Shown: positions 54,244 to 63,253 of the stretch, piece after piece
Layout: every line of letters begins with the position of its first letter
Numbering within the stretch: the stretch's first letter is position 1
NCBI GenBank assembly: GCA_002457515.1
Contig: NTJN01000001.1
Location: forward strand, 62,001-126,000
DNA from: Pelagibacterales bacterium MED-G40
GTDB lineage: Bacteria > Pseudomonadota > Alphaproteobacteria > Pelagibacterales > Pelagibacteraceae
DNA: 64,000 nt
Reading direction: 5' to 3'
Notes under the pieces: model-generated
Seen by the model: only the letters and a program-made list of their open reading frames with translations
The model's database searches: none
What the model was told of the DNA's origin: nothing
Translations under genes and position numbers: made by a program

Positions 54244-54674
54244 ATGCGTATTTAACTTTTAAAGCCCTACATCTTATTGCAATAATTTCTTGGATGGCAG
54301 GCTTGTTATATTTGCCAAGAATATTTGTTTATCATTCTGAGACCTTAAATAATGAGGGACAAAAAGAAACATTCAAAATTATGGAAAAGAGACTTTTCTT
54401 TTATATTATGAACCCTGCTATGATTTTGTCGTGGATTTTTGGTTTATTATTATTGCACTCGATTGGTATACAAAGTCTTGCTGATTTATGGCTACAAATA
54501 AAATTAATTCTTGTAATTATTTTAACATTTTATCACTTCTTTTTGTTAGCTTGTCTAAGGCGTTTTTCTTTGAATACGAATACTTATTCTGCAAGATTTT
54601 ATAGAATTATTAATGAAATCCCTACAGTAATACTAATCATTGTTATTTTCTTAGCAGTTTTTAAACCATTATAG
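54240..54674 (+). CDS. hemJ: Protoporphyrinogen oxidase HemJ
   Basis: Oxidises protoporphyrinogen IX in the inner membrane in bacteria lacking HemG/HemY. Four hydrophobic helices are visible. The family start ALHLIAIISWMAGLLYLPRIFVYH carries the conserved His, and MILSWIFGLLLL and WLQIKLILVIILTFYH follow. Length 144 residues. The gene order hemE-hemH-hemJ-rho is standard for alphaproteobacteria. Confidence 0.93.
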   Translation: MNAYLTFKALHLIAIISWMAGLLYLPRIFVYHSETLNNEGQKETFKIMEKRLFFYIMNPAMILSWIFGLLLLHSIGIQSLADLWLQIKLILVIILTFYHFFLLACLRRFSLNTNTYSARFYRIINEIPTVILIIVIFLAVFKPL

Positions 54675-54676
54675 GG

Positions 54677-54704
54677 GTTGAAAAATTTATAAAAACACCT
54701 ATAT
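54677..54704 (+). promoter_or_regulatory. Heat-shock-like promoter for rho
   Basis: GTTG, 17 bases, CCTATAT(TT), in the 64-bp gap between hemJ and rho. It differs from CTTG-N17-CYTATNT at one position and has the same spacing as the dnaK and grpE sites. A start near 54711 would give a leader of about 28 bases. Confidence 0.5.
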
Positions 54705-54738
54705 TTAAATCACTTACCTTTATTAACAATCACTCAAT

Positions 54739-56010
54739 ATGAATCTACAACAATTAAAGCAAAAAACCCCAGGTGAATTAATTAATGAAGCTGAAAAGCT
54801 AGGTATTGAAAATCCTAGCACACTTCGAAAACAAGAAATACTTTTTGCTATACTAAAAAAGCTTGCCGAAAAGAACGAGCAAATAACTGGAGCAGGTGTT
54901 CTAGAAGTATTACAGGACGGCTTTGGTTTTTTAAGAGCTATAGAATCAAATTATTTACCAGGTCCAGACGATATTTATGTAAGCCCAAGTCAAATTAGAA
55001 GATTTGGTCTTAGAACCGGAGATTCAGTTGAAGGTGAAATAAGAGCTCCTAAAGATGCTGAGAGATATTTCGCGTTACTAAAAGTAAATCAAATAAATTT
55101 TGAAAATCCAGAAAAAGGAAGAAATAAGATAGCTTTTGATAACTTAACACCTCTCTATCCAAAAGAGCAGCTGAAAATGGAAATTGAAAAAAATGAAACA
55201 GAAAAGAAACCAGATCAAACAGCAAGATTAATTGATCTAGTTAGTCCAATTGGAAAGGGACAAAGGTCTCTAATTATTTCTCCACCAAAAGCAGGTAAGA
55301 CAATTATTTTACAAAACATTGCAGATTCGATAGCTCGAAATCATCCCGAATGTTATTTAATGGTTTTACTTATAGATGAACGTCCTGAAGAAGTAACTGA
55401 TATGCAACGTTCAGTTAAAGGCGAAGTAATTAGCTCAACTTTCGATGAACCAGCCTCAAGACACGTTGCTGTAGCTGAAATGGTTATTGAAAAGGCAAAA
55501 AGATTAACCGAACATAAAAAAGATGTAATTATCCTTTTGGACTCTATAACGAGACTTGGAAGAGCTTACAACGCTGTTGTGCCAAGTTCAGGTAAAGTTT
55601 TAACTGGAGGAGTAGACGCGAATGCTCTGCAAAGACCAAAAAGATTTTTTGGAGCTGCAAGAAATATAGAACAAGGTGGTTCTTTGACGATTATCTCTAC
55701 AGCTTTAATCGATACTGGTAGCAGAATGGATGAAGTGATATTTGAGGAGTTCAAAGGAACTGGAAATTCTGAGTTGATTCTCGACAGAAAGGTTGCCGAC
55801 AAAAGAATTTATCCTGCTATAGATATTACTCGTTCGGGCACAAGAAGAGAAGAGCTTTTATTTAAAAAAGAAGATTTAACAAAAGTAAATGTATTAAGAA
55901 GAATAATAAGTCCAATGGGAACAATGGACGGAATAGAGTTTTTAATGTCCAAGCTTAAAAATACAAAAAATAATGCTGATTTTTTTGACTCAATGAATAA
56001 AACTAATTAA
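54739..56010 (+). CDS. rho: Transcription termination factor Rho
   Basis: Hexameric RNA helicase that ends transcription. The N-terminal helix domain ([22 protein letters not shown]) is followed by an RNA-binding cold-shock-like domain (about 53-125; [27 protein letters not shown]) and the ATPase with Walker A SPPKAGKT (about 178-185) and [13 protein letters not shown]. Length 423 residues. With few hairpin terminators visible in this window, Rho is probably the main terminator of this genome. Confidence 0.97.
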   Translation: MNLQQLKQKTPGELINEAEKLGIENPSTLRKQEILFAILKKLAEKNEQITGAGVLEVLQDGFGFLRAIESNYLPGPDDIYVSPSQIRRFGLRTGDSVEGEIRAPKDAERYFALLKVNQINFENPEKGRNKIAFDNLTPLYPKEQLKMEIEKNETEKKPDQTARLIDLVSPIGKGQRSLIISPPKAGKTIILQNIADSIARNHPECYLMVLLIDERPEEVTDMQRSVKGEVISSTFDEPASRHVAVAEMVIEKAKRLTEHKKDVIILLDSITRLGRAYNAVVPSSGKVLTGGVDANALQRPKRFFGAARNIEQGGSLTIISTALIDTGSRMDEVIFEEFKGTGNSELILDRKVADKRIYPAIDITRSGTRREELLFKKEDLTKVNVLRRIISPMGTMDGIEFLMSKLKNTKNNADFFDSMNKTN

Positions 56011-56013
56011 TTA

Positions 56014-56643
56014 TCATTGAATAGTCATTTTTTCAGAACCGTTATTGTAAAGATAAAACTCAAGGATTTCTAATAAAGTTTTAGTTTTATTACCAATACT
56101 AACTGCTTCCAAAAGTTTTTGTTTTTCTTCATTAGAGATAGGAGCAATCATAGATATGGTATTGATTTGTTGAACCTGATCAAGTTTTTCAAATTCCTTC
56201 CAATTTAATATTAATCCTCTCTTTTTAAATAAATTTTTTGTCTTATCAAAAAGTAAATTTATCTCCTGTTTTTCAACAAGTCTATCGTCTTTTTTAGTAT
56301 CTTGGTTAAACTTTTCATACGACACTTCAAATTCTCTGTAGAGTTTTTTATTTAAAATTTCTTTTTTAATTTCAAACCGAATGACACCAGTTAAATTTAT
56401 TAAAACTCTATTGTCCTCACCCCTATGAAAGTCACTAATCTTGCCTAAACATCCTATTTTATAAACTTCATTACCATTTTTCTTCGATTGAACCATTCCC
56501 ATTAATTTATCTTTTTTAATACAATCATTAACTAAATTCAGATATCTTGTTTCAAAAATATTTAGAGGTAAATTTGTTTTTGGAAAATATATTACTCCAC
56601 TTAGAGGGAAAACAGGTATTTGCTTAGGAAAATCATCTTTCAT
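56014..56643 (-). CDS. Lon N-terminal (substrate-binding) domain protein
   Basis: Stand-alone LON N-domain protein without protease or ATPase parts. IPVFPLSGVIYFPKTNLPLNIFETRYLNLV is the family start, and IGCLGKISDFHRGEDNRVLINLTG the second half of the beta domain. Length 209 residues. Such proteins are common in alphaproteobacteria; the function is unknown. It is convergent with rho (3 bp between stops). Confidence 0.9.
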   Translation of the reverse strand: MKDDFPKQIPVFPLSGVIYFPKTNLPLNIFETRYLNLVNDCIKKDKLMGMVQSKKNGNEVYKIGCLGKISDFHRGEDNRVLINLTGVIRFEIKKEILNKKLYREFEVSYEKFNQDTKKDDRLVEKQEINLLFDKTKNLFKKRGLILNWKEFEKLDQVQQINTISMIAPISNEEKQKLLEAVSIGNKTKTLLEILEFYLYNNGSEKMTIQ

Positions 56644-56672
56644 AATTCAATTATAATATAAGATAACAACAC

Positions 56673-56701
56673 TTGTAATCTTCTTTTTATGCGGCTAAAT
56701 T
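56673..56701 (+). promoter_or_regulatory. Candidate sigma-70 promoter for tRNA-Gly
   Basis: TTGTAA (56673-56678), 17 bases, TAAATT (56696-56701). Both elements match 4 of 6 consensus bases with ideal spacing. Transcription would start near 56708, ten bases before the tRNA. Confidence 0.4.
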
Positions 56702-56717
56702 TACTCATTAAATAAAT

Positions 56718-56792
56718 GCGGGCATAGCTCAGTGGTAGAGCGTCTCGTTGCCAACGAGAAGGTCGAGGGTTCGAGTCCCTTTGCCCGCTCCA
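56718..56792 (+). tRNA. tRNA-Gly (anticodon GCC)
   Basis: A full cloverleaf is readable. The acceptor stem GCGGGCA pairs with TGCCCGC, the D arm contains AGCTCAGTGGTAGAGC, the anticodon stem-loop is TCTCG-TTGCCAA-CGAGA with GCC in the middle, and the T arm is GAGGG-TTCGAGT-CCCTT. The discriminator is T and CCA is encoded (56790-56792). phhB begins 13 bases further on, so the tRNA may be processed from a common transcript. Confidence 0.97.
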
Positions 56793-56805
56793 AAGAGGGA
56801 ATAAG

Positions 56806-57144
56806 ATGTCTGATTTAGCTGATAAAAAATGTGTTCCATGCGAGGGTGGCATACCACCATTTGATGTCGCAGAAATTCATAAATATCTTAAAAAAGTTGA
56901 TGGATGGGATGTTAAGAAAAATAAAGTAGAAAGTTTTTTTATTGAAAAAGAATTTAAGTTTAAAAATTTTTTAGAAAGTCAGAATTTTGTTACTAAAGTT
57001 GGTGAAATAGCAGAAAGAGAAGGACACCACCCAGATATTTCTTTTGGATGGGGGTATGCAAAAATAAAAATATTTACTCATGCAATTAAAGGTTTAGCAG
57101 AGAGTGACTTTGTGTTAGCAGCTAAAATAGATAAAATTAATTAA
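56806..57144 (+). CDS. phhB: 4a-hydroxytetrahydrobiopterin dehydratase (PCD/DCoH)
   Basis: Pterin-4a-carbinolamine dehydratase, which recycles the pterin cofactor of aromatic hydroxylases and may have other pterin roles. The active-site motif is EREGHHPDISFGWGYAKI, and WDVKKNKVESFFIEKEFKFKNF is the typical first half. Length 112 residues. AAAGAGGGAATAAG supplies the ribosome-binding site directly after the tRNA. It converges on purH with a 4-base overlap. Confidence 0.94.
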   Translation: MSDLADKKCVPCEGGIPPFDVAEIHKYLKKVDGWDVKKNKVESFFIEKEFKFKNFLESQNFVTKVGEIAEREGHHPDISFGWGYAKIKIFTHAIKGLAESDFVLAAKIDKIN

Positions 57145-58691
57145 TGATTAAAATGTCTAGTGCCTGTTAAAACCATTTTTATATTGGCTTTATTTGCTGC
57201 TTCAATTACCTCTTTATCTCTAATTGATCCTCCAGGCTGAACAATAATTTTTACACCAGATTTAATTAAAGTTTTAATGCCATCGGCAAAAGGAAAAAAC
57301 GCATCAGATGCAGCTATTGCATTTTTTAATCTCTTAGGCTGAAATTGCTTAGCCTTTTGTGTTGCAATCTTACAGCTATCCAAACGACTTGGTTGCCCCG
57401 CTCCTATACCGATAGTTGAGAAGTTGTCAGTTAAAACTATTGCATTAGACTTTATAAATTTACAAACATTGAAAGCAAATTCTATTTCTTTAATTTCTTT
57501 TTTCGATGGTTTGTTTTTTGTAACGAATTTTAAATCTTTTTTATTGAATATTATATTATCTTTATCTTGTAATAAGAATGAACCATTAAATAATTTTACA
57601 GCAGAGTTATTTCTATTTTTAAAATTAGATATATCTATAATTCTCAGATTTTTTTTTCTTTTTAAGATTCGTAAAGCTTTTGTATCAAAGCTTTTAGCAA
57701 GAATAACTTCAAAAAATGTTTTATTTAATTCATTAGCAATAGATTTATTTATTTTAAAATTGCAGGCAACAATCCCCCCAAAAGCACTTAAAGGGTCACT
57801 TGCCAAAGCGTTATTAAAAGAAATTATTGGTGATTTGTTAGAGGAAACCCCACAAGGATTTGCATGTTTTATTATAACTGTCGTTGGGATCTTTTTTATC
57901 GATAAAAGTATATCCAGTCCTGAAAAAATGTCATTATAGTTATTATAGCTTAAATCTTTACCACTGATTTTTTTTAAACCAATTTCACTATCGTTAAAAT
58001 CATTTACATAAATTGAGCTTTGCTGATGCGGATTTTCGCCATATCTTAATTGTTCCAGTTTTTTTCCAAAGATAGTTTTTTTGTTAGGAAATTTAATATT
58101 TAGTTTATTATTAAACCAATGAGCTATTGTAGAGTCATAATACGCTGTCAAACCAAAAGCCTTGCTCGACATAAGCTCTCTAAATTTAAGACTGGTACTT
58201 CCTTTATATTTCTTTAGCTCATCGATTAATTTTGAATAGTCATTTTTTTCAGTAATTATAAGTACATCTTTATAGTTTTTGGCTGCCGCTCTAACCATTG
58301 TTGGACCGCCTATATCAATATTTTCAATTATATTTTTTTCATTTTTGGAGTTTAAAACACTGTTTTGAAAGGGATAAAAATTTACGACCACTAAGTCTAT
58401 AGAAAGATATTTTTGCTTTTTCATTTCTTTCTTGTGTTTTTTATTAGATCTATTAAATAAAATTCCAGAATGGATTTTAGGATGTAAAGTTTTTACTCTT
58501 CCATCAAGCATCTCTTTAAATCCAGTATATGAGGAAACTTCTTCACATTTATACCCAAGCTTTTTAATAGTTTTGTATGTTCCGCCTGAACTAATAATTT
58601 CAATATTATACTTTTTTAGAACTCTTAAAATTTGATTTAAATCATTTTTGTCAGATACAGATATTAATGCGTTTTTTATTTTTCTTAACAT
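57141..58691 (-). CDS. purH: Bifunctional AICAR transformylase/IMP cyclohydrolase
   Basis: Last two steps of IMP synthesis. The MGS-like cyclohydrolase domain (about 1-140; ALISVSDKNDLNQIL, GGTYKTIKKLGY, MLDGRVKTLHPKIH) is followed by the transformylase domain (about 195-516; LRYGENPHQQSSIYV, IIKHANPCGVS). Length 516 residues. It is at the end of rpe-heparinase-purH, two bases after the heparinase-like gene. Confidence 0.97.
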   Translation of the reverse strand: MLRKIKNALISVSDKNDLNQILRVLKKYNIEIISSGGTYKTIKKLGYKCEEVSSYTGFKEMLDGRVKTLHPKIHSGILFNRSNKKHKKEMKKQKYLSIDLVVVNFYPFQNSVLNSKNEKNIIENIDIGGPTMVRAAAKNYKDVLIITEKNDYSKLIDELKKYKGSTSLKFRELMSSKAFGLTAYYDSTIAHWFNNKLNIKFPNKKTIFGKKLEQLRYGENPHQQSSIYVNDFNDSEIGLKKISGKDLSYNNYNDIFSGLDILLSIKKIPTTVIIKHANPCGVSSNKSPIISFNNALASDPLSAFGGIVACNFKINKSIANELNKTFFEVILAKSFDTKALRILKRKKNLRIIDISNFKNRNNSAVKLFNGSFLLQDKDNIIFNKKDLKFVTKNKPSKKEIKEIEFAFNVCKFIKSNAIVLTDNFSTIGIGAGQPSRLDSCKIATQKAKQFQPKRLKNAIAASDAFFPFADGIKTLIKSGVKIIVQPGGSIRDKEVIEAANKANIKMVLTGTRHFNH

Positions 58692-58693
58692 AA

Positions 58694-60343
58694 TCAGTTA
58701 TTTTTTTTTATCTCCCAATCAATAGTTTGACTTTTATCAGAAAGATTACCATTAATAGTTATACAAAAATTATTTAATATTTGATTTCTTCCTAAAAATA
58801 TACTTTTTTCTAAAGAAATTTTCTGATTTGGAGATGAAAAAATTAAAGATTTATTTTTATCTATTTGTATTAAAATACTATTCCCACCAATAGTTTCTGT
58901 TGCGTATATACCTGGATAAAGATGAAATCTAATGTGATAGTTAACATTTGATGAGATATTCCTTTTTTTTATTAAAAAATCTGATCCTTTTAACTCACTG
59001 CTTTTTTTTGAAATACTCAAAAATCTTTTGTGGATGTACCCAAATTTTTTTTCATACGCATTATGTGATGCAGAAGCAATTAGATTTAGATCATCGTTAT
59101 TAAAATTGATATCAAAAACATTAAAACTGTTTTTTATAAAAGCACCGAATGTTCTATTTATTATTTTGTTTCGTTCTAATTTAGTTACAGAAGTGTCATT
59201 TAAACATAAGGTTGACTGGGCCGAAGTTAATCTACTCACCAGCTTTGCTTTTTTTGAGATTTGTTTGCCATAACCACAATTAGTAATTATTTTTTGATTG
59301 TTAAAGAAATATTCGAAAGATAAAGGACCTAATTGATAAGCTCCTGAAAATTTTTTTTTTGGAGGTCCACCAATATCGAAAAAAACACTGCTTTTTTGAT
59401 TTTTAAGAATTTGAATTTGTCCAACTAGGTTTTTATTTTTTTTGCAATTATAGTTAAGTCTCTCTATGTAATTAAGATATTTATCCATTTTTATCTCTGT
59501 AGCTCCGTTAAACAATGGCATTTGGTTAATTGGAGTTTTAATAGTAATTAAGCAGCTTAAATTTTTATCTATTATTTCTTCCAAATAATCGGGAACATAC
59601 TGCTGAGCATCTTTGCTGCACTCTTTTATCAAAATTAAATATTTAGAAAATTTAATTAAATCATTCGGGTTACGATTTTTTGGAAAACCATCTTTGTCAA
59701 AGAAGTTTTCTATAATCTTTTTTAGTTCTTTAAGAGAAAAATTAAAGTTATCAAAATACTCTTTAAATACTAATCCGGAAAGCAAAATAGCTGTTAATAA
59801 TTCTATCTTTTTAGAATCGCTATTCTCAAATTTAAAATTTTTCTTAAGGTGATTAATCTGAATTACAATCGATTGAAAAAAAATTTCTTTGAAATTTTTA
59901 TTGGTACTATTTAAAATGATTTCAGCATTTAATATCCATGAAATAATTCTTTTGCTTGTAATAGAACTATTCCATACTGTTTTCTTATAAGAGCTATTTT
60001 TATAAATCCATTGTGTAATGATTTTTTGTATAATAGCTGCATCATTTTTTCTGCTTATGAGATTGAGCCAAAGAAAGTTATGAAGACTCTCTTCTTCTCT
60101 TATTGAGTTTTGTTTAATCCACAAAGTATAAGGATCAATATCAGATAGGTTAAAAGAAAAGTTTTCACTGTTAGTGATAGAAGAAAGTAAAAATGTATTT
60201 GGGTAAAAATAAAATTGCCTTGGTGTTAAAGAAACTAAAGACCTTTTATAAAAATTAGTTTTAAAGTAAATTTTTTTAAGAAATTTTAATGAAGAGATTT
60301 TTATAGCTAAAAAGTAATAATAAACACTTTTTAAATTTAGCAT
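58694..60343 (-). CDS. Heparinase II/III-family protein
   Basis: Large protein with the two-part architecture of alphaproteobacterial heparinase II/III-like proteins: an N-terminal alpha-helical toroid (about 1-300) and a C-terminal beta-sandwich (about 330-549; FFDIGGPPKKKFSGAYQLGPLSFEY). No signal peptide is evident; the start has a short hydrophobic stretch. The substrate is unknown; cell-envelope polysaccharide is a common guess. Its fixed place between rpe and purH is seen in many alphaproteobacteria. Length 549 residues. Confidence 0.8.
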   Translation of the reverse strand: MLNLKSVYYYFLAIKISSLKFLKKIYFKTNFYKRSLVSLTPRQFYFYPNTFLLSSITNSENFSFNLSDIDPYTLWIKQNSIREEESLHNFLWLNLISRKNDAAIIQKIITQWIYKNSSYKKTVWNSSITSKRIISWILNAEIILNSTNKNFKEIFFQSIVIQINHLKKNFKFENSDSKKIELLTAILLSGLVFKEYFDNFNFSLKELKKIIENFFDKDGFPKNRNPNDLIKFSKYLILIKECSKDAQQYVPDYLEEIIDKNLSCLITIKTPINQMPLFNGATEIKMDKYLNYIERLNYNCKKNKNLVGQIQILKNQKSSVFFDIGGPPKKKFSGAYQLGPLSFEYFFNNQKIITNCGYGKQISKKAKLVSRLTSAQSTLCLNDTSVTKLERNKIINRTFGAFIKNSFNVFDINFNNDDLNLIASASHNAYEKKFGYIHKRFLSISKKSSELKGSDFLIKKRNISSNVNYHIRFHLYPGIYATETIGGNSILIQIDKNKSLIFSSPNQKISLEKSIFLGRNQILNNFCITINGNLSDKSQTIDWEIKKNN

Positions 60344-60344
60344 T

Positions 60345-61004
60345 TTAATTTGTACGAAGTAATTCTATATTCTTCTTTAAGTCACCATTATTTTCTTTAA
60401 AAATCGTAGATCCTGATACAAGAATGTTTACTCCAGCTTCTTTAACGGTTTTACTATTATCAAAGTTAATTCCTCCATCAATTTCAATATCCACGTTTAA
60501 TTTCTTTTCCGTTATAATTTTTTTTATTTTTTTTACTTTATCCAAAACTTCTGGCATAAACTTCTGACCACCAAAACCAGGTTCAACACTCATTATTAAA
60601 ATAAGGTCAATTTTTTCTAAGTGATCTTCAACCAGATCTATTTTTGAATTTGGTTTTAATGATATCCCTACTTTTTTATTTTCTTTTTTTATTAGGCTTA
60701 TTGTATTGTCAACATCTTTTGTAGCTTCCGGATGAAAAGTAATAATATCAGCACCAGCTTTAGCAAAATCTTTTATATATTTGTCTACCGGTGAAATCAT
60801 TAAATGGACATCAAATATTTTCTCAGTAAGCGGTCTAATTTTTTTAATCACTTCCGGCCCTATAGTTATGTTAGGAACAAAATGCCCGTCCATAACATCT
60901 ATGTGAATATAGTCAGCACCAGCTTTTTCGAGCGATAATACCTCGTCTCCTAATTTACTAAAATTAGCAGATAGAATAGATGGTGATATTTTTATTTTGC
61001 CCAT
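60345..61004 (-). CDS. rpe: Ribulose-phosphate 3-epimerase
   Basis: Interconverts ribulose-5-phosphate and xylulose-5-phosphate. A TIM barrel with ISPSILSANFSKLGDEV at the start, YIHIDVMDGHFVPNITIGP (metal ligands), MSVEPGFGGQKF and DIEIDGGIN. Length 219 residues. It lies one base before the heparinase-like gene, and its start overlaps the upstream small membrane protein by 13 bases. Confidence 0.97.
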   Translation of the reverse strand: MGKIKISPSILSANFSKLGDEVLSLEKAGADYIHIDVMDGHFVPNITIGPEVIKKIRPLTEKIFDVHLMISPVDKYIKDFAKAGADIITFHPEATKDVDNTISLIKKENKKVGISLKPNSKIDLVEDHLEKIDLILIMSVEPGFGGQKFMPEVLDKVKKIKKIITEKKLNVDIEIDGGINFDNSKTVKEAGVNILVSGSTIFKENNGDLKKNIELLRTN

Positions 61005-61336
61005 TGAGAATAAATTGAATAAAGTTCTTTAGATATATCACTTTCCAAGGGAAAAGATAACATTCCCATAACTGAGTATCCAAGTAAGTATGGCATTAAA
61101 TAAAACCGGAAAAGATAAAAAAACCAAGCTACATATAGAGGCACCATTGGTCTTAAAAGAAAACCCGGTGTAATTGGATCAAAAAGTCTTAAAAGAGGGT
61201 TAGTAGATTTAACAAAGACTTTCATAAAAAAGAAGTCCGAATCCTCTCTTTGAAAAATATTCATTGCTGATCTGCCAATTAAAGTCCACATTACTATGCC
61301 GAGCATATAATCAAGAGCTAGTATCCAGAAAGACAT
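60992..61336 (-). CDS. Small membrane protein of unknown function
   Basis: About 114 residues with two or three hydrophobic segments (about 3-20, 58-88). FMKVFVKSTNPLLRLFDPITPGFLLRPMVPLYVAWFFYLFR faintly recalls YggT-type proteins, but I would not assign it. The ORF track starts at a TTG (61363) inside the terminator region; the ATG at 61336 (MSFWILALDYMLG) is more likely. It overlaps rpe and is probably in the same operon. Confidence 0.7.
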   Translation of the reverse strand: MSFWILALDYMLGIVMWTLIGRSAMNIFQREDSDFFFMKVFVKSTNPLLRLFDPITPGFLLRPMVPLYVAWFFYLFRFYLMPYLLGYSVMGMLSFPLESDISKELYSIYSQWAK

Positions 61337-61361
61337 ATTAAGACAATAACATTTATTAGAC

Positions 61362-61393
61362 AAAAAAAAAGGGGCGAATAAATCCGCCCCTTT
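61362..61393 (-). terminator. Intrinsic terminator of the symporter operon
   Basis: The 9-bp stem AAAGGGGCG/CGCCCCTTT (61368-61393) has an 8-base loop, and the A-run at 61362-61370 is a U-tract in the minus-strand transcript. It lies 22 bases after the symporter stop. One of only two GC-rich hairpins recognised in the window. Confidence 0.9.
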
Positions 61394-61414
61394 ATAAATT
61401 TTAAATTTAGTTTA

Positions 61415-63253
61415 CTAGTGCTGTTTACCAAGAATAGTTCTTCCACTAGGAATCCTAGTTTCTTCAACCATTCTTTGCGTTGCAGCATCAGGTGCTTTGG
61501 TCATTAAACTCACAACAACCATAACTATTAAACACACTGGAGCTCCGATCATACCAAATCTTAAGTGATCGATACCTAACCAAGGCGCATTACCCATAAA
61601 TTTAGGATAAACCCAGATTAAGTACATAGTTCCAGATGCTAGTCCTGCAAGTATACCTGCAATAGCCCCTTCTCTTGTAGCTCTCTTCCACCATACTCCA
61701 AGTACAAGTGGGAAGAATAGACCTGACATAGCAAAGTCAAACGCCCAAGCAACTGCTCCTAAGATACTAGTGATACGCATTGATGCAATATATGCACCTG
61801 CAGCACCAATCACGACTAATAGTACTCGTGCTACTATTAATCTCTTTCTAACATCTGCTTTAGGGTCAACCATTTTAAAGTAAACGTCATGTGACAGTGC
61901 GTTTGCAATCGCAAGAACTAAACCATCCGCAGTTGACATCGCTGCAGCCATACCTCCGGCAGCAACTAGTCCAGAAATTACATAAGGTAATCCTGCTACT
62001 TCTGGAGTAGCTAACACAACTACGCCTGTTCTCATGAACCATTCATTTAATTGAAGTATGCCATCACCATTAAAGTCAGCAATGAAAACTTGTTTCTGAG
62101 CTGACCATGCTTGAACCCAATCAATAGCCATAACTGCACTAATAGGTTTTCCAATAATACCAGTTGGTAAATTAGGATCCATTAATGAAATTTTAGATAA
62201 TGTTGCAAGCATTGGCGCTGATGAGTAAAGCAAGAAGATAAAGAATAGCGACCATGCTACTGATTTTCTAGCTTGTTTTACTGATGGAGTTGTAAAGTAT
62301 CTCATAAGAATATGAGGTAACGATGCAGTTCCTATCATCATACACATTGCTAACGAGATATATTTCCATACAGCCATTCCACCTTCAGGCACACCTGAAT
62401 GTGATACTGCAATAGATTTTAAGCCACCTGGTACTCCAGCTGCTTTAATATCTGCGGCACTGTTTTTGACTAGTCCAAATGATTGTTCTAGTTCACCTAT
62501 TCTAGCTACCTCGTCGCCTAGCATTAAGTGAGGGAATACTCCTCCACCAATTCTATTACTAATCCAGAAAACTGGAATTAGATAAGCAACGATTAAAACT
62601 ATATATTGTGCAACTTGCGTCCATGTAACGGCTCTCATTCCCCCTAACATAGAACACAACAAGATGCTTACTAATCCTACCCAAACACCTAGTTCAAATG
62701 GAATTTGCAAGGCACGCGCAGCAATAGTTCCTGTAGCATTAATTTGTGCAGTCACATAAGTAAATGAAGCTAACACAAGAACTAATACAGCGCAGAATCT
62801 TACTCCGTTACCGCCATATCTTGTTCCTATGAAATCAGGTACTGTGTAACATCCAAATTTTCTTAAGTATGGTGCTAATAAAGTTGATACAAGCACATAT
62901 CCACCTGTCCAACCAACTAAGAAAGCCATGTAACCATAGCCTCCAAAATAAACACCACCTGCTAATGCTACGAAAGAAGCACCAGACATCCAGTCTGCTG
63001 CTGTTGCCATTCCATTAAATACTGTAGGCACTTGCCTTCCAGCTACATAATATGCATCAACTTGAACAGTTCTTGATAACCATCCAATAAGAGCATAAAT
63101 CGCAACTGTAAAAGCTACGAACATTATACCTATCGCCTCTTTAGAGACTCCGGCTTGTTCCATAATAGCCATCAATATGATGAATACTATAAAGCCACCT
63201 GTATATAGTCCGTATATTTTAGGAAGGTTTTGTATAAATCCACCTTTAAACAT
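61415..63253 (-). CDS. Sodium:solute symporter, large subunit (VC_2705/ActP-like)
   Basis: Solute:sodium symporter of the SSS family, in the subgroup that works with a DUF4212 small subunit, related to the acetate permease ActP. Many hydrophobic helices fill 612 residues, and DAYYVAGRQVPTVFNGMATAADWMSGASF and GYVLVSTLLAPYLRKFGCYTVPDFIG are subgroup signatures. The substrate is probably a short-chain organic acid, by analogy. Residues 393-404 (DFNGDGILQLNE) form a canonical EF-hand loop between two helices. A textbook AAGGAGG ribosome-binding site precedes the ATG, which overlaps the small-subunit stop (TAATG). Codons and the terminator suggest strong expression. Confidence 0.9.
   Translation of the reverse strand: MFKGGFIQNLPKIYGLYTGGFIVFIILMAIMEQAGVSKEAIGIMFVAFTVAIYALIGWLSRTVQVDAYYVAGRQVPTVFNGMATAADWMSGASFVALAGGVYFGGYGYMAFLVGWTGGYVLVSTLLAPYLRKFGCYTVPDFIGTRYGGNGVRFCAVLVLVLASFTYVTAQINATGTIAARALQIPFELGVWVGLVSILLCSMLGGMRAVTWTQVAQYIVLIVAYLIPVFWISNRIGGGVFPHLMLGDEVARIGELEQSFGLVKNSAADIKAAGVPGGLKSIAVSHSGVPEGGMAVWKYISLAMCMMIGTASLPHILMRYFTTPSVKQARKSVAWSLFFIFLLYSSAPMLATLSKISLMDPNLPTGIIGKPISAVMAIDWVQAWSAQKQVFIADFNGDGILQLNEWFMRTGVVVLATPEVAGLPYVISGLVAAGGMAAAMSTADGLVLAIANALSHDVYFKMVDPKADVRKRLIVARVLLVVIGAAGAYIASMRITSILGAVAWAFDFAMSGLFFPLVLGVWWKRATREGAIAGILAGLASGTMYLIWVYPKFMGNAPWLGIDHLRFGMIGAPVCLIVMVVVSLMTKAPDAATQRMVEETRIPSGRTILGKQH

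Noticed and set aside
56640-56852. 70-aa ORF on the minus strand over the tRNA-Gly
   Set aside because: It is a translation of the antisense strand of the tRNA; the GQRDSNPRPSRWQRDALPLSY-type peptide is a well-known spurious product of such regions.
57424-57939. 171-aa plus-strand ORF opposite purH, and similar long antisense ORFs (for example 38611-39162, 17054-17512, 49348-49785)
   Set aside because: Long antisense frames are expected opposite AT-rich, Lys-rich genes; their translations are Phe/Ser/Leu-rich mirror images without motifs.
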